This document shows positions 33,637 to 42,154 of a DNA stretch of 64,000 nucleotides, piece by piece (positions within the stretch are counted from its first letter, which is position 1; every line of letters begins with the position of its first letter). This DNA is from Sphingobacterium sp. GVS05A. GTDB taxonomy: Bacteria; Bacteroidota; Bacteroidia; Sphingobacteriales; Sphingobacteriaceae. The notes beneath the pieces are model-generated. The model ran no database searches. It saw nothing but the letters and a program-made list of their open reading frames with translations, and was not told the origin of the DNA. The translations under genes were made by a program, and so were the position numbers. The DNA lies in the NCBI RefSeq assembly GCF_019969845.1, contig NZ_JAHXYR010000001.1, forward strand, positions 62,001 to 126,000, written 5' to 3'.

Positions 33637-34668
33637 ATGAAGAGTATTGCTGTTTTGTGGTATTTTTATCTTTTTTGTTTCCTAATTTTTTTGATGCTTA
33701 TAGGAGGGGTGAATTATTTTCGTAACGATGTACATATTCCCTTTGAGCAGATTATGATTACAGTTGCTTTATATTTATTTTACTGTGTTACCATTTCTTC
33801 TTTAATCGTTGGCGCATGGAATCAAACATGGACAAGAATAGCCGCAAATGTCATGATCTATCTTTTTCTGACCTTTACTTTTATTCCTTTTATAGATTTT
33901 TTGGTACATGATTTTCTCCCCCGTTTTGAGATCGTATTTTTTGATCATACTTTACCCGAAGATAATGAGGCATTCCGAGCACGGCTTATCTCAGGATATG
34001 TCACAGTGAATGCATTTGCAGGCATTGTATGTCTAGGTTATGCTGCCATCAGTCTGCTCAGGGAAAGGCGGCAGCTTAATAGTGACCTAAAGTTATATCG
34101 GGATCGTGCCGTAGGGATGAAATATACGTCACATTTTCTGGCGACTATTTTCATCGGTAGGTTTGGCGAAATGCTCATCAATAAAGTACCCAAAGACAAA
34201 AGAGCAAAACGGGATATCATCCAATTTTTAGCCTATTTATTTGAGGTGGAGCATCCGGCAAAGATCAATCCATTGCTGGAGGAATTGGATCATCTCGAAT
34301 GCTTTGTACGCCTGCTAAAAATGTACTATGGTGATGGATCTATAGCTTATGATCAGGAATTAAATGGTAAACTGTGCCCGGATATTCCTACCGGTGTGCT
34401 CTTTTTTCCATTAGAAAATTGTCTTAAGCATGCGTTTATTTCTGTTGATTATCCTGTACGGTATACGCTATTGCTCAATGATCAGGGGCTTGTGGTGACC
34501 TGTCAAAATACCTGGTCTCCAAAACAGGACCTCATAAAATCAGGGACGGGCTTTGCACTATTGCATGCCAAGCTGGCGCAGGTTGACTACCTGTCTTCGG
34601 TAGAAACGAGCTTAAATGAAGATACTTTTTCTGTAAATATGAAACTCAATTTTAATGAAGTAAAATGA
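33637..34668 (+). CDS. LytS-like sensor histidine kinase
   Basis: 343 aa. Four membrane helices fill residues 5-145 with only short loops, the topology of peptide- or lipid-sensing kinases such as AgrC/LytS. The cytosolic half resembles the His_kinase/HATPase_c_5 family: H166 in YTSHFLATIF corresponds to the phospho-accepting His, N261 in FPLENCLKHAF to the N-box, and SGTGFALLHAKL (302-313) to the G-box. The phosphoacceptor motif deviates from the usual NPHFLFN form. The stop codon overlaps the start of the response regulator gene by four bases, so the two make a dedicated pair. Confidence 0.8.
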   Translation: MKSIAVLWYFYLFCFLIFLMLIGGVNYFRNDVHIPFEQIMITVALYLFYCVTISSLIVGAWNQTWTRIAANVMIYLFLTFTFIPFIDFLVHDFLPRFEIVFFDHTLPEDNEAFRARLISGYVTVNAFAGIVCLGYAAISLLRERRQLNSDLKLYRDRAVGMKYTSHFLATIFIGRFGEMLINKVPKDKRAKRDIIQFLAYLFEVEHPAKINPLLEELDHLECFVRLLKMYYGDGSIAYDQELNGKLCPDIPTGVLFFPLENCLKHAFISVDYPVRYTLLLNDQGLVVTCQNTWSPKQDLIKSGTGFALLHAKLAQVDYLSSVETSLNEDTFSVNMKLNFNEVK

Positions 34669-35408
34669 ATAAGCTGAATTATAGACTATTGATCGTTGAC
34701 GATAACCCCGACTCCCTGGTATATATCTTGATGTCATTAAAGGAACTTCCTTTTATCAACGATGAAATCAAAATTGTTCAAAAACCCGTAGAAGCCTTGG
34801 CGTACTTAAAGGAAAATGAAGTAGATATTCTAATACTGGATATGGATCTCGGAGATGCTGATATAGATGGGATCAAATTGGCCAGATTGATTCCTAATCC
34901 ACCCGTAATGGTCGCCTGTTCGGCCCATTCGGAATATATTTTTAAAGCTAATGAGGCTGGTATTTATACCTATTTCAGTAAAAAAATTAGTTTTAATGCG
35001 TTGAAATCAAAAATGGAGAATGTGATCGATATGGTGGATAGGAAATTGGAGCGTCAAAGCAGAGATGTGAAAAGCCTAATGATGAAAAATCTAAATAACG
35101 AATTGATTGAAATAGAAGTTGACCAAATCTTTTATGCCCAAGTTGACAACGATATTATAGATATTCTTTTAGAACAAGATACACATCAATTTAAAGGAAG
35201 TCTCAGGGAATTACAGGCCAACCTCCCTTCAACCGTGTTTTCTCGTCCTCGAATCAATACCTTGGTTAATTTGGCCAAAGTTGATCTTGTACGGCCAAAG
35301 GAGCTATATTTTAAAAAACCAAGAAATGGCTGTTCTATTGGCCTGACCAGGTCTTATAAAGCTAATTTTAAATACCAATACGAAGTTTATAAGCAGAATA
35401 ATAAATAA
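34665..35408 (+). CDS. LytTR-type response regulator
   Basis: 247 aa. Receiver domain 5-125 with D12-D13, phosphoacceptor D59 (ILILDMDLGD), and K106 in YFSKK. The C-terminal domain (about 140-245) is LytTR: IEVDQIFYAQVDNDIIDI, GSLRELQANLP, then FSRPRINTLVNLAKV. LytTR regulators bind direct repeats about 21 bp apart, and such repeats lie upstream of the first gene of this locus (32243-32314), so autoregulation is plausible. It overlaps the kinase gene by four bases. Confidence 0.9.
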   Translation: MNKLNYRLLIVDDNPDSLVYILMSLKELPFINDEIKIVQKPVEALAYLKENEVDILILDMDLGDADIDGIKLARLIPNPPVMVACSAHSEYIFKANEAGIYTYFSKKISFNALKSKMENVIDMVDRKLERQSRDVKSLMMKNLNNELIEIEVDQIFYAQVDNDIIDILLEQDTHQFKGSLRELQANLPSTVFSRPRINTLVNLAKVDLVRPKELYFKKPRNGCSIGLTRSYKANFKYQYEVYKQNNK

Positions 35409-35459
35409 AACCGGGTATGGCTGCCCCTCATTTCATGGTATCGACCAATGGAATAATTT

Positions 35460-35747
35460 ATGTCACAATTGGATGAAATCGTACAATTGCTACGAGAAAT
35501 CAACGACAAGCTGTCCTGTACGGCGCATCACATCCTGCCAGTAGAAAATAGGAGCAAAGGATGGACCGTTGATGAACTGATGACCCGCATGGCTGTGGTG
35601 TCAAAACTAGGAATCTCTGAACGGACCTACAACCGATGGGTCAAATCTGGAATCCTACGGCCCATTTATTTGGGCAACAAGCATTACTATCGCGAGGAGG
35701 ACTTACAAGAAGCCATCAAGCGAAGTATTGACAATGGGATGATTTGA
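35460..35747 (+). CDS. Small helix-turn-helix protein (MerR/excisionase-like)
   Basis: 95 aa. An N-terminal coiled-coil-like helix (LDEIVQLLREINDKL) precedes a winged HTH with GISERTYNRWVKSGILRP and HYYREEDLQEAIKRS, the pattern of the Bacteroidota HTH_17/excisionase-type proteins carried by mobile elements. It begins 51 bp after the response regulator gene and ends at its own terminator. It probably belongs with the DUF6266/CHAP block that follows rather than with the kinase operon. Confidence 0.7.
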   Translation: MSQLDEIVQLLREINDKLSCTAHHILPVENRSKGWTVDELMTRMAVVSKLGISERTYNRWVKSGILRPIYLGNKHYYREEDLQEAIKRSIDNGMI

Positions 35748-35766
35748 TCGTCTCCTTTTTGAGTGA

Positions 35767-35795
35767 GGCTGGTTCGAAAAGGAGCTGGCCTTTTT
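35767..35795 (+). terminator. Rho-independent terminator after HTH gene
   Basis: GGCTGGTTC (35767-35775), loop GAAAAG, GAGCTGGCC (35782-35790) with three wobble pairs, followed by TTTTT. It lies 20 bp past the stop codon. Confidence 0.7.
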
Positions 35796-36362
35796 CTGTT
35801 TAGGTTGCGTTCGTATGTTGCCCATTCTTTGGTTATTTTTTGGTGTTCGGTTGCGTATTCATTGCTGTTTATCTGCTTATTCTCTGCTGTTTCTTTGCCG
35901 GTTCTCTGGTGTTTCTTTGTTAATTTATTGCTTATCCTTTGGTCTTGCTAGGGGATTGGCTTAGGTCTGGTTTGGTATTTGTCTGCTATGTAGTTGCCTT
36001 TTTTTTGTATATGCTATACTTTTTGTTTACCCTTTCTCTGGTATTTCTCTGCTATTTGTTTGCTTTTTCTAGACCCTTTCCTTGCCTGCCGAGCAAAAAA
36101 AGAGCCTGGCGTCGGCCTATTAATGGCAAACGATTCCCTATTTAATTGCGTTGTTTGTTCCTCAAATAAGCGGCAGACCTGCATACGATTTTTGGAATAA
36201 TTTAATTTTATTGTCGCTGAAAATGGCATTTTAAGTCAAATGATGCCAGATGACGCCATTTCTCGTCTTTCCTTTCCTTTGCGAACTACCTTAGCATCAT
36301 GATATCGGTATCGTGGCAGCCTGCAGCGTCACATAGGATAAAAATTTTAAAAAATTAATATT
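35796..36362. other. Gene-free stretch with extreme strand asymmetry
   Basis: From about 35796 to 36080 the plus strand is strongly T- and G-rich with few A, built from loosely repeated phrases such as CTCTGCTGTTTCTTTG, CTCTGGTGTTTCTTTG and CTCTGGTATTTCTCTG. ORFs on both strands (62-71 codons) reflect the composition and look non-coding. 36081-36362 is ordinary sequence, leading into the DUF6266 gene, with no other feature seen. Confidence 0.5.
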
Positions 36363-37004
36363 ATGGCAAGATTCATAAAAGGAATACACGGATCCTACCA
36401 GGGTAAGGTGGGAAGTATCGTAGGGAGCTCCTGGCGAGGTATAGACTATGTTCGTTCGCTCCCAAAGAAGAGTTCAAAAGCTGCATCAGAAGATCAGATG
36501 GCGCAACGGATGAAGTTTGGGATGACAACCAGTTTTCTCAAATCCATCAAAGACGTGTTGATGCTGGGCTTTTCAGATAGCAAACAACGGAACAAGACAG
36601 GTTATAATGTGGCGTTTCAGCAGTTTATCAACAATGCCTTTGTAGGCTCTTATCCCAACTTTACTATTGATTATGCTGCGGTCAAGATTGCGAGTGGAGG
36701 ATTAGCTTCTTTAGTAGGATTACAGACTGTTGAGGCATTTCCTAAAGTGCTGTCATTAAGCTGGGATCCGATCGGCAATCGATTTAATGCTTTTGATGAT
36801 GACCAAGTGCTCGTGCTCCTATACGATCAGGCAGATAATCTCTTTTTTGCTTACGAAGGTGCAACAAGGCTGGATAAAACCATGGATATAACCTTGCCCG
36901 ACAGCTATACAGGCAAGACAATAGTTGGTTGGACGTTCAATATTCATCGGGATGGTGTGACCACCTCCGGTAGTCAATATTTGGGTGAGTTTGTCTTAAC
37001 ATAG
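36363..37004 (+). CDS. DUF6266 family protein
   Basis: 213 aa, no signal peptide. The N-terminal signature ARFIKGIHGSYQGKVGSIVG followed by WRGIDYVRSLP and a basic linker defines DUF6266, an uncharacterised family restricted to Bacteroidota. The C-terminal half (VLSLSWDPIGNRFNAFDDDQ, DSYTGKTIVGWTFNIHRDG) looks like a beta-sandwich. Members are often near HTH proteins and phage-like genes, as here, but their role is unknown. A strong terminator follows the gene. Confidence 0.85.
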   Translation: MARFIKGIHGSYQGKVGSIVGSSWRGIDYVRSLPKKSSKAASEDQMAQRMKFGMTTSFLKSIKDVLMLGFSDSKQRNKTGYNVAFQQFINNAFVGSYPNFTIDYAAVKIASGGLASLVGLQTVEAFPKVLSLSWDPIGNRFNAFDDDQVLVLLYDQADNLFFAYEGATRLDKTMDITLPDSYTGKTIVGWTFNIHRDGVTTSGSQYLGEFVLT

Positions 37005-37018
37005 ACCATCTGCATGTA

Positions 37019-37049
37019 GGAGGCGCTCCATGAGGAGCGCCTCCTTTTT
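37019..37049 (+). terminator. Strong rho-independent terminator
   Basis: GGAGGCGCTCC (37019-37029), loop ATGA, GGAGCGCCTCC (37034-37044), then TTTTT. The stem is a perfect 11 bp. Confidence 0.9.
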
Positions 37050-37087
37050 AAAGCGAAGTTTTTATAAAATATCTAAAAGTATTAAAA

Positions 37088-37474
37088 ATGCAAATAGTAC
37101 AAAAACAAATGGTCACCGATATCGAGGATATCTATTGGCCATTAACAAATAGGCAGCTGCTCGGCATAATGCTAGTCGGTTTGCTCGTATTTTTTATTTC
37201 AGCAGGCCTTTTACTCCAGGCGATAGATCCCACAGCCGGTGTATTGGATATCGGTATCCTATCGGTCTTGCTCTTTGCTATCCTGACTGGATTGCTTGTT
37301 ATCTACTGCTGCTACTGGTTGCAGGAAATACTCTGGCAGCCTTTTAAAATCTTTCGTCAGGACCTTAGTTATCACTTTAATCAATTGACATCATGGCAAC
37401 AATGTATTCTTTATTTTTCGGTGTTCTTTTTGTCGCTGTTCTCTTTGTTGGCGGTGTTGGCAATTGTTCTATAG
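37088..37474 (+). CDS. Small membrane protein, first of lysis-like trio
   Basis: 128 aa with three hydrophobic regions (LLGIMLVGLLVFFISAGLLL, LSVLLFAILTGLLVIYCCYW and CILYFSVFFLSLFSLLAVLA) and a short charged N-terminus. It overlaps the CHAP hydrolase gene by 82 bp in another frame. Position and topology suggest a holin-like or anchoring partner for the hydrolase, though no holin family was recognised. Confidence 0.6.
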   Translation: MQIVQKQMVTDIEDIYWPLTNRQLLGIMLVGLLVFFISAGLLLQAIDPTAGVLDIGILSVLLFAILTGLLVIYCCYWLQEILWQPFKIFRQDLSYHFNQLTSWQQCILYFSVFFLSLFSLLAVLAIVL

Positions 37475-37983
37475 AGCGAGAAACGGTAGAAGATCAGCCC
37501 AGGTCTATGGCTATGGGAGCCAGACCTGGGCATGATGGACCAATAGTGAGCGTCCGCGAACGCATTATGGATATCGCCATAGGAGAGATCGGTATTACGG
37601 AAGCAACAGGCAATAATGATGGCGCTAAGGTGGAGGAATACCTGGCCTACACAGGTCTAGATATAGGGCATGCCTGGTGTGCGGCGTTTGTGTCATGGTG
37701 TTACGGAAAGGCCGGACTGTCAGCACCACGAAATGCCTGGAGTCCGGCACTATTTCCAATGGCTCGGCGCTATACCAGTCAGCAGATAAAGCGGGGGAGC
37801 ATTCGGGCGGCAGATCTATTTGCGATCTATAATCAGCAGCTCGGACGGATCAACCATGTGGGGATCGTCCAGAAAAGAGAAAGAAGTTTTATACTGACTG
37901 TGGAGGGAAACGTTGCAAACAGGGTATTGTCCAGGCGGCGGCCAATCGTGACGATCTATGCGTTTTCAAATTGGTTGGAATGA
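37393..37983 (+). CDS. CHAP-type peptidoglycan hydrolase
   Basis: 196 aa. An N-terminal hydrophobic export/anchor segment ends in VGGVGNC, a possible lipobox. The catalytic domain has GHAWCAAFVSWCYGKAG with nucleophile C96 and RINHVGIVQ with H155, the Cys/His pair of CHAP amidases/endopeptidases, after a typical lead-in RIMDIAIGEIGITEATGNND. It should cleave peptidoglycan in the periplasm. It overlaps the membrane protein gene upstream and the lipoprotein gene follows after 13 bp. Alternatives are a conjugation- or secretion-linked hydrolase. Confidence 0.8.
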   Translation: MATMYSLFFGVLFVAVLFVGGVGNCSIERETVEDQPRSMAMGARPGHDGPIVSVRERIMDIAIGEIGITEATGNNDGAKVEEYLAYTGLDIGHAWCAAFVSWCYGKAGLSAPRNAWSPALFPMARRYTSQQIKRGSIRAADLFAIYNQQLGRINHVGIVQKRERSFILTVEGNVANRVLSRRRPIVTIYAFSNWLE

Positions 37984-37996
37984 GGGGAGGGAGGTT

Positions 37997-38437
37997 ATGG
38001 AAATAAAACCAACTTGTATTTTGTCTATACTCATTGGCTTGCTTACGCTGACTTCATGTAAGATCTATGAAAATAAACAGCGCGATAAACAGGAGGAAGC
38101 AGAATTGGAATGGCAGAATCTAGAACAGCGGCAGCGGCTATATACCTTTCGGCAGGATACACTCTCCCGCTCATGGTATTTTTGGACGGACAGTACTTTT
38201 CGCTTTCATCCGGACAGTGGACTGTTCGCGCAGTCAGGGAGGCTGCTAGGACATGAGTCAACAGGCAGTAGGAGCAGACATCTGCAAGACCTTACCCGCA
38301 AAAATGAACAGGGAAAACAACTGGAGACCAGGCATGAAAAGAGCCGTAACACGCTGTTATCTACGAAATACCTTTGGAGTGTTGGCTTTGTCTTGATCCT
38401 GTTTCTCCTCTGGAGGCGGAGCAGATTTCGTTTATAG
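37997..38437 (+). CDS. Lipoprotein with C-terminal membrane helix
   Basis: The ATG at 37997 gives 146 aa with a lipobox LTSC (signal MEIKPTCILSILIGLLTLTS); the longer frame from 37958 lacks a signal. The middle is Gln/Arg/Glu-rich and helical, and a second hydrophobic helix (YLWSVGFVLILFLLW) is followed by basic residues at the C-terminus. One end lipid-anchored and the other membrane-embedded is reminiscent of unimolecular spanins, which would complete a lysis-type trio. That is inference. Confidence 0.6.
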   Translation: MEIKPTCILSILIGLLTLTSCKIYENKQRDKQEEAELEWQNLEQRQRLYTFRQDTLSRSWYFWTDSTFRFHPDSGLFAQSGRLLGHESTGSRSRHLQDLTRKNEQGKQLETRHEKSRNTLLSTKYLWSVGFVLILFLLWRRSRFRL

Positions 38438-38487
38438 GTTTAGAAAGCATTGCAGGATGGGGGCGGGCCTGATACGGCACGCAAACT

Positions 38488-38530
38488 AAAAACAACTACC
38501 GCTGCCATTTACGCTTCGGTAGTTGTTTTT
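38488..38530. terminator. Bidirectional terminator
   Basis: AAAAACAACTACCG (38488-38501) and CGGTAGTTGTTTTT (38517-38530) form a perfect 14-bp stem with A- and T-tracts at its base, between the convergent lipoprotein and PA2169-type genes. Confidence 0.9.
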
Positions 38531-38544
38531 CTAAAACTTTAAGC

Positions 38545-39012
38545 TTAGATTGCTTTATTGTCGCGCATCATTTTGATGATATTATGTGCTTCCAGTTGTT
38601 TACTAAGCTGAGTGTTGATAAGACTATGTACATGTTGTGAAAGTTCATTCGATCCTTCAGCAAGGGCTGTCTGATAAGTCGATTTGAAGGCATCTTCTCC
38701 TTGTTCACAGGTTTCCAGCAAACTTCTTTCGTCGTCACCGGTGATATTTACTTTTATGCCCATCCAAACCCGGAAGAGCTTGCCGCTAAGCATTGTACTG
38801 TCTGTAGGTTCCTTGCCTTCCAGTTCCACATAGGGTTTCAGTTCTGCGATAAATTCATTTGATTGTTCAATGTACTTCTGAAATGTCGGTAGCAATTTAT
38901 CTAAACCATGACTGGTAGCCAGATCAATTGCTTTTCGGTAACCTTCAATACGGTCATTATTAATTTTGATAATGTCATTGATGATTTCGGGATTATTGAT
39001 GTTGTTTTCCAT
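38545..39012 (-). CDS. PA2169-family four-helix-bundle protein (DUF2383)
   Basis: Taking the ATG at 39012 gives 155 aa; an upstream ATG at 39033 adds seven residues. IINDIIKINNDRIEGYRKA is the typical first helix of PA2169/DUF2383 proteins, and the rest folds as a ferritin-like four-helix bundle (YKSTYQTALAE-type third helix seen as FKSTYQTALAEGSNELSQH). The family is stress-induced and of unknown function. It is single-gene, ending at the bidirectional terminator. Confidence 0.85.
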   Translation of the reverse strand: MENNINNPEIINDIIKINNDRIEGYRKAIDLATSHGLDKLLPTFQKYIEQSNEFIAELKPYVELEGKEPTDSTMLSGKLFRVWMGIKVNITGDDERSLLETCEQGEDAFKSTYQTALAEGSNELSQHVHSLINTQLSKQLEAHNIIKMMRDNKAI

Positions 39013-39238
39013 AATACTGTTATTTGTTATCATTTTTATTTATTGAAAAAACAGCCTCTAACCAACGATCGTTTGAAAAATCCAAGATTTAGGTATTTAA
39101 TTCACTCCCCGTATTTAATACATTTTTTATTGTCCGGGAATAAATGCACGAATATTAAAAGAAATACTACGAATGTTAAATGGCTTCCTATTTCAGGGAT
39201 GAATATTTTTATATTTAAAAAATTCATTTATTTCTTTT

Positions 39239-40168
39239 ATGAAAAAACACCTCTTACTCGTACTAGTTATGCTAGTAAATACAATAGCGATGGCGCAAAA
39301 TGCTGCGTCCGAGAAACATTTGCACAAAGCATTTGAAGCAATAAAAAACAGTGATGCTAAGGCGTTCAAAACATTGTGGCCCGACCAAAAAACATTTTCC
39401 GAAATCATGATCAGCAGTGGTGATTTTGATGCCCGTACCTCCGGCCCAATCGAGCTGTACAACGAAAGCAGATATTATAAAATGATGGGAAAAATACTGG
39501 AAGATTTTTGTGACGTTAAGAATGGGGAAATCAACTGGCAAGATTTATACATCCAAGAAATTAAATCCGATAACAATAAAGCCGAAAATTCTGAAGGGAT
39601 TATAGAATACAGCGGTTTTATCTGGGTCAAAAGCAACAGGAACAAAGAGGAGAATTATGTCTTGCGCTATGTTGATTTAATTCAATTCAAAGAGCAATGG
39701 TACGGCGGTTTGTTTAAAGATCTGAAAGCCTTCGATGGTAATTTTGAAGATTTTGTTAGCGCAGAAGAACCGGGCGACCCTATCGCTGCTGAAGCGGCAA
39801 CTGTTGCCGTAGAAGCGGCGGCAGCAGCGGCTGATAGCGCTGCAACTTTAGTCGAATTACCATTGCTAGAACAAACAACTTTCTCAACCACCATTAATGG
39901 TCGAAAGATGATGCTGAATTGGAAAGTAAATGGTTGGAAAGAAGATCCTTCATACGATCAAACCACTTATCAATATCAAAACAACGAGGAGCAATCTTTT
40001 GCCGAAATCGTAACATTGGAAAACGGCTATGTGCTATTGATTGAAGAAGATCGCAAAAACTTTTTCCGAATTAAAAATACATATGGAAGCTTGAGCGGAT
40101 TTTGGTTTTCTACACAAGTAGGAAAAGAAATTCCAGTAACTTTTGCCAATACCGAAGCGAAAAAATAG
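39239..40168 (+). CDS. Exported protein of unknown function with Ala-rich linker
   Basis: 309 aa with a signal peptide (MKKHLLLVLVMLVNTIAMAQ). The N-terminal domain (about 20-175) resembles a NTF2/SnoaL-like helical-beta unit (LHKAFEAIKNSDAKAFKTLW). It is joined by an alanine-rich linker of about 25 residues (EAATVAVEAAAAAADSAAT) to a C-terminal beta domain with TTINGRKMMLNWKVNGW. No family was named with confidence. It is monocistronic and ends at a hairpin. Confidence 0.7.
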   Translation: MKKHLLLVLVMLVNTIAMAQNAASEKHLHKAFEAIKNSDAKAFKTLWPDQKTFSEIMISSGDFDARTSGPIELYNESRYYKMMGKILEDFCDVKNGEINWQDLYIQEIKSDNNKAENSEGIIEYSGFIWVKSNRNKEENYVLRYVDLIQFKEQWYGGLFKDLKAFDGNFEDFVSAEEPGDPIAAEAATVAVEAAAAAADSAATLVELPLLEQTTFSTTINGRKMMLNWKVNGWKEDPSYDQTTYQYQNNEEQSFAEIVTLENGYVLLIEEDRKNFFRIKNTYGSLSGFWFSTQVGKEIPVTFANTEAKK

Positions 40169-40178
40169 AAGAAAAATC

Positions 40179-40214
40179 CTGTTGAGGACCGCCCAGCTGG
40201 GAAGTCCTCAACAG
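40179..40214 (+). terminator. Terminator-like hairpin
   Basis: CTGTTGAGGAC (40179-40189) pairs perfectly with GTCCTCAACAG (40204-40214), 14-base loop, directly after the exported-protein gene. A weak A/T tail follows. Confidence 0.7.
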
Positions 40215-40341
40215 ATAAAACGCTACAGCTCATCCTGTCAACTTCGATCTCCATACGTGAAAAAGGTAAACCAACTATTGTCACCAACCAATTCCGCTAC
40301 TACCAACACGAAAGAGTAATCCTTGAATCTATCTGTAAAAG

Positions 40342-40924
40342 TTAGTTGTAAAATAAAAAATATAAAAAGACCAAGAAGACGACAATTCCTTTTAATACTT
40401 GTCTAATAATTGACAATGCAGTTGTTAGTTGATTTTTTACCGTTTGTTCTGAAAGATTTAAATGCTGTGCAATTTCCCGTACACTCAAGTATTCTTCGCG
40501 GCTAAGACGATAAATCTCCCTGACTTTATTGGGCATTTTTGATAAGGCGAATTGGATATTCTGTTGCAGCTCCTTTATTTCGACTGATTGGTCGGGATCA
40601 GTGAATGCATGTTCCATTTTTGACAGATAGGAGGCGTATTCTTCTCGCGTGTTATTCTTCCGATAATGATTCAGGATTCTTCGATTTAAAGCACGAAAAA
40701 GGTAAGCGCGTAACGATTGATTAATAGTCAGGTCAGCACGTTTTTCCCATAGTATAAATAAACAGATCTTGAATCAGATCTCGGGTTTCTTCAACGGATT
40801 GTAATTTTCTCGAGGCATATTCAATTAGCGGTTCAGCATAGAGCTCATAAATTCTTGAAAATGCATCATTGTTACCAGTTTTAAAAGCAGAAAACAGGTT
40901 AACGTCGCTTGTGCTTGCATTCAT
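40342..40924 (-). pseudogene. ECF sigma-70 factor gene with a frameshift
   Basis: The start (MNASTSDVNLFSAFKTGN ... ETRDLIQDLFIY) is sigma region 2, and the second ORF (from MEHAFTDPDQ, with IYRLSREEYLSVREIAQHL and SEQTVKNQLTTAL) is region 4. Between them, near 40750-40756, one extra base in an AT-rich run changes LFIYLWEKR into LFIYTMGKTC and a stop; the correct downstream frame continues through LTINQSLRAYLFRALNRRIL without interruption. So a single indel inactivated an otherwise intact gene of about 193 codons. Its anti-sigma partner at 41108 is also broken. Confidence 0.85.
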
Positions 40925-41107
40925 AGGTCTATATTTAGATGCTGAAAGGTAAAAAATAAAACGAGAAAATAATTACAATGCCTGTAACATTTTTTAATTC
41001 AGAGAAATTGGAAGTATTTTCGCCTGAGCTTGAAAAAAAAGTGAAAATTAAATAGTACTACTTCTGCAGTTAGGTGTCTTATATCCAAACCGAAGATTAT
41101 AGACCTT

Positions 41108-41389
41108 ATGAGCAACAGCGATTTTGAACAGTTATTAATCCGATATGAGGCCGGGAATTGCACAAAAGAAGAAGAAGTGTGGATCGAAAACTGGCTGCAG
41201 GAACATGATATACCTACAGGACAGATCTGGACAGATCTGAAAGCGGAAGAAAGGCAACAGTATTTAGATGGCCTTTTTCAGCATATTGAACAACACAACA
41301 ATCCCCAGTCAGTAGGCTTGCCTGGAAAGCCTAAAAATAATGTCGTCAGATGGCTGGTCATTGCTGTTGCCACTGCAACGGGATTTTAA
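41108..41389 (+). pseudogene. FecR anti-sigma gene, N-terminal fragment
   Basis: Residues 1-93 carry the cytosolic anti-sigma region (FEQLLIRYEAGNCTKEEEVW, IENWLQEHD) and reach into the membrane helix (VVRWLVIAVATATGF), where the sequence is cut off. The periplasmic FecR domain of about 250 residues is missing and replaced by a fragment of an unrelated esterase gene. It is divergent from the dead ECF sigma gene, which is presumably its former partner. Confidence 0.8.
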
Positions 41390-41819
41390 GGATATCCGCC
41401 TTTTTCTTGCCCAGGCCAATAATGCCCGGCTCCGGAATTTGACCGACGATGAACATGAAATTGCGATCGTCAAGTTTAGAACGGTATTGGAAAAGGAACG
41501 GTTAAAAAATCTTCGATGGAAATATGTTTTCTATGAAGAGGATGATCACGGCACTGTGCCATTGCCCGGCAACAATGATGGCCTACGTTTTATATTTGAA
41601 TCTTATCGCTGGAACTTCAGGGATGCGTTAAAAGATCCGGCGGCCATTCGCAGGCATTTTGATAAGGTCTCTGCAGCGCTAAATTATCCGTTTCGCCCAA
41701 CCCAGTCTTTGTTTCGCAAAATAATTGCTATTGCACGGGAGCGTAGTAATGATGCGGTGGTGAATCAGCTTCAAGAGCTGCAGCAGACTTATTACCCTAA
41801 CACTAACAAAAGCGGTTAA
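41380..41819 (+). pseudogene. Esterase gene, C-terminal fragment
   Basis: From about 41380 the frame encodes RLFLAQANN, KNLRWKYVFYEEDDHGTVPL and LRFIFESYRW, matching the end of Bacteroidota alpha/beta-hydrolase esterases (PF00756 type) including the catalytic His in DDHGTV. The nucleophile-containing N-terminal half is absent. The junction to FecR sequence falls at about 41370-41385, marking a deletion. 41820-42092 downstream holds no gene. Confidence 0.75.
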
Positions 41820-42092
41820 CTTAAACTCCTTTTTATCCCCTTAACTTAGGTTGGATCAGTTTCTACCGGAAAGATATGCTGATACCTGTTTTTAGCTTAA
41901 AGAAATGAGATATAATTGTGATATAGTTGTGATATCATAGTTTTTGATCCTTAAGATATTAAAAGGCAATTTTGTATGGCGTTTGAATATGGTCATTTCT
42001 ATATTTCAATGAATATGATGGGGAACAAAAATTAGCGAAAATTACCCCTCATATTATTGAAAAACGATAGTATTGTTTGAGAAAAAAAACGC

Positions 42093-42100
42093 TATTTTCG
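42093..42100 (+). promoter_or_regulatory. Candidate -7 promoter element
   Basis: TATTTTCG (close to TAnnTTTG), preceded by TTGTTTG at 42073-42079, 55 bp before the TPR regulator gene. The same octamer at the same distance precedes the TlpA gene at 11851. Confidence 0.45.
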
Positions 42101-42154
42101 TGCCCTAGAAGTTAGTGATATCTTCCTTTAAATTAATGATAACCTAATAACCTG

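Noticed and set aside
35763..36229. Several small hydrophobic or basic ORFs on both strands
   Set aside because: They arise from the T/G-rich strand bias; overlapping ORFs on both strands without start signals or conserved motifs are expected by chance there.
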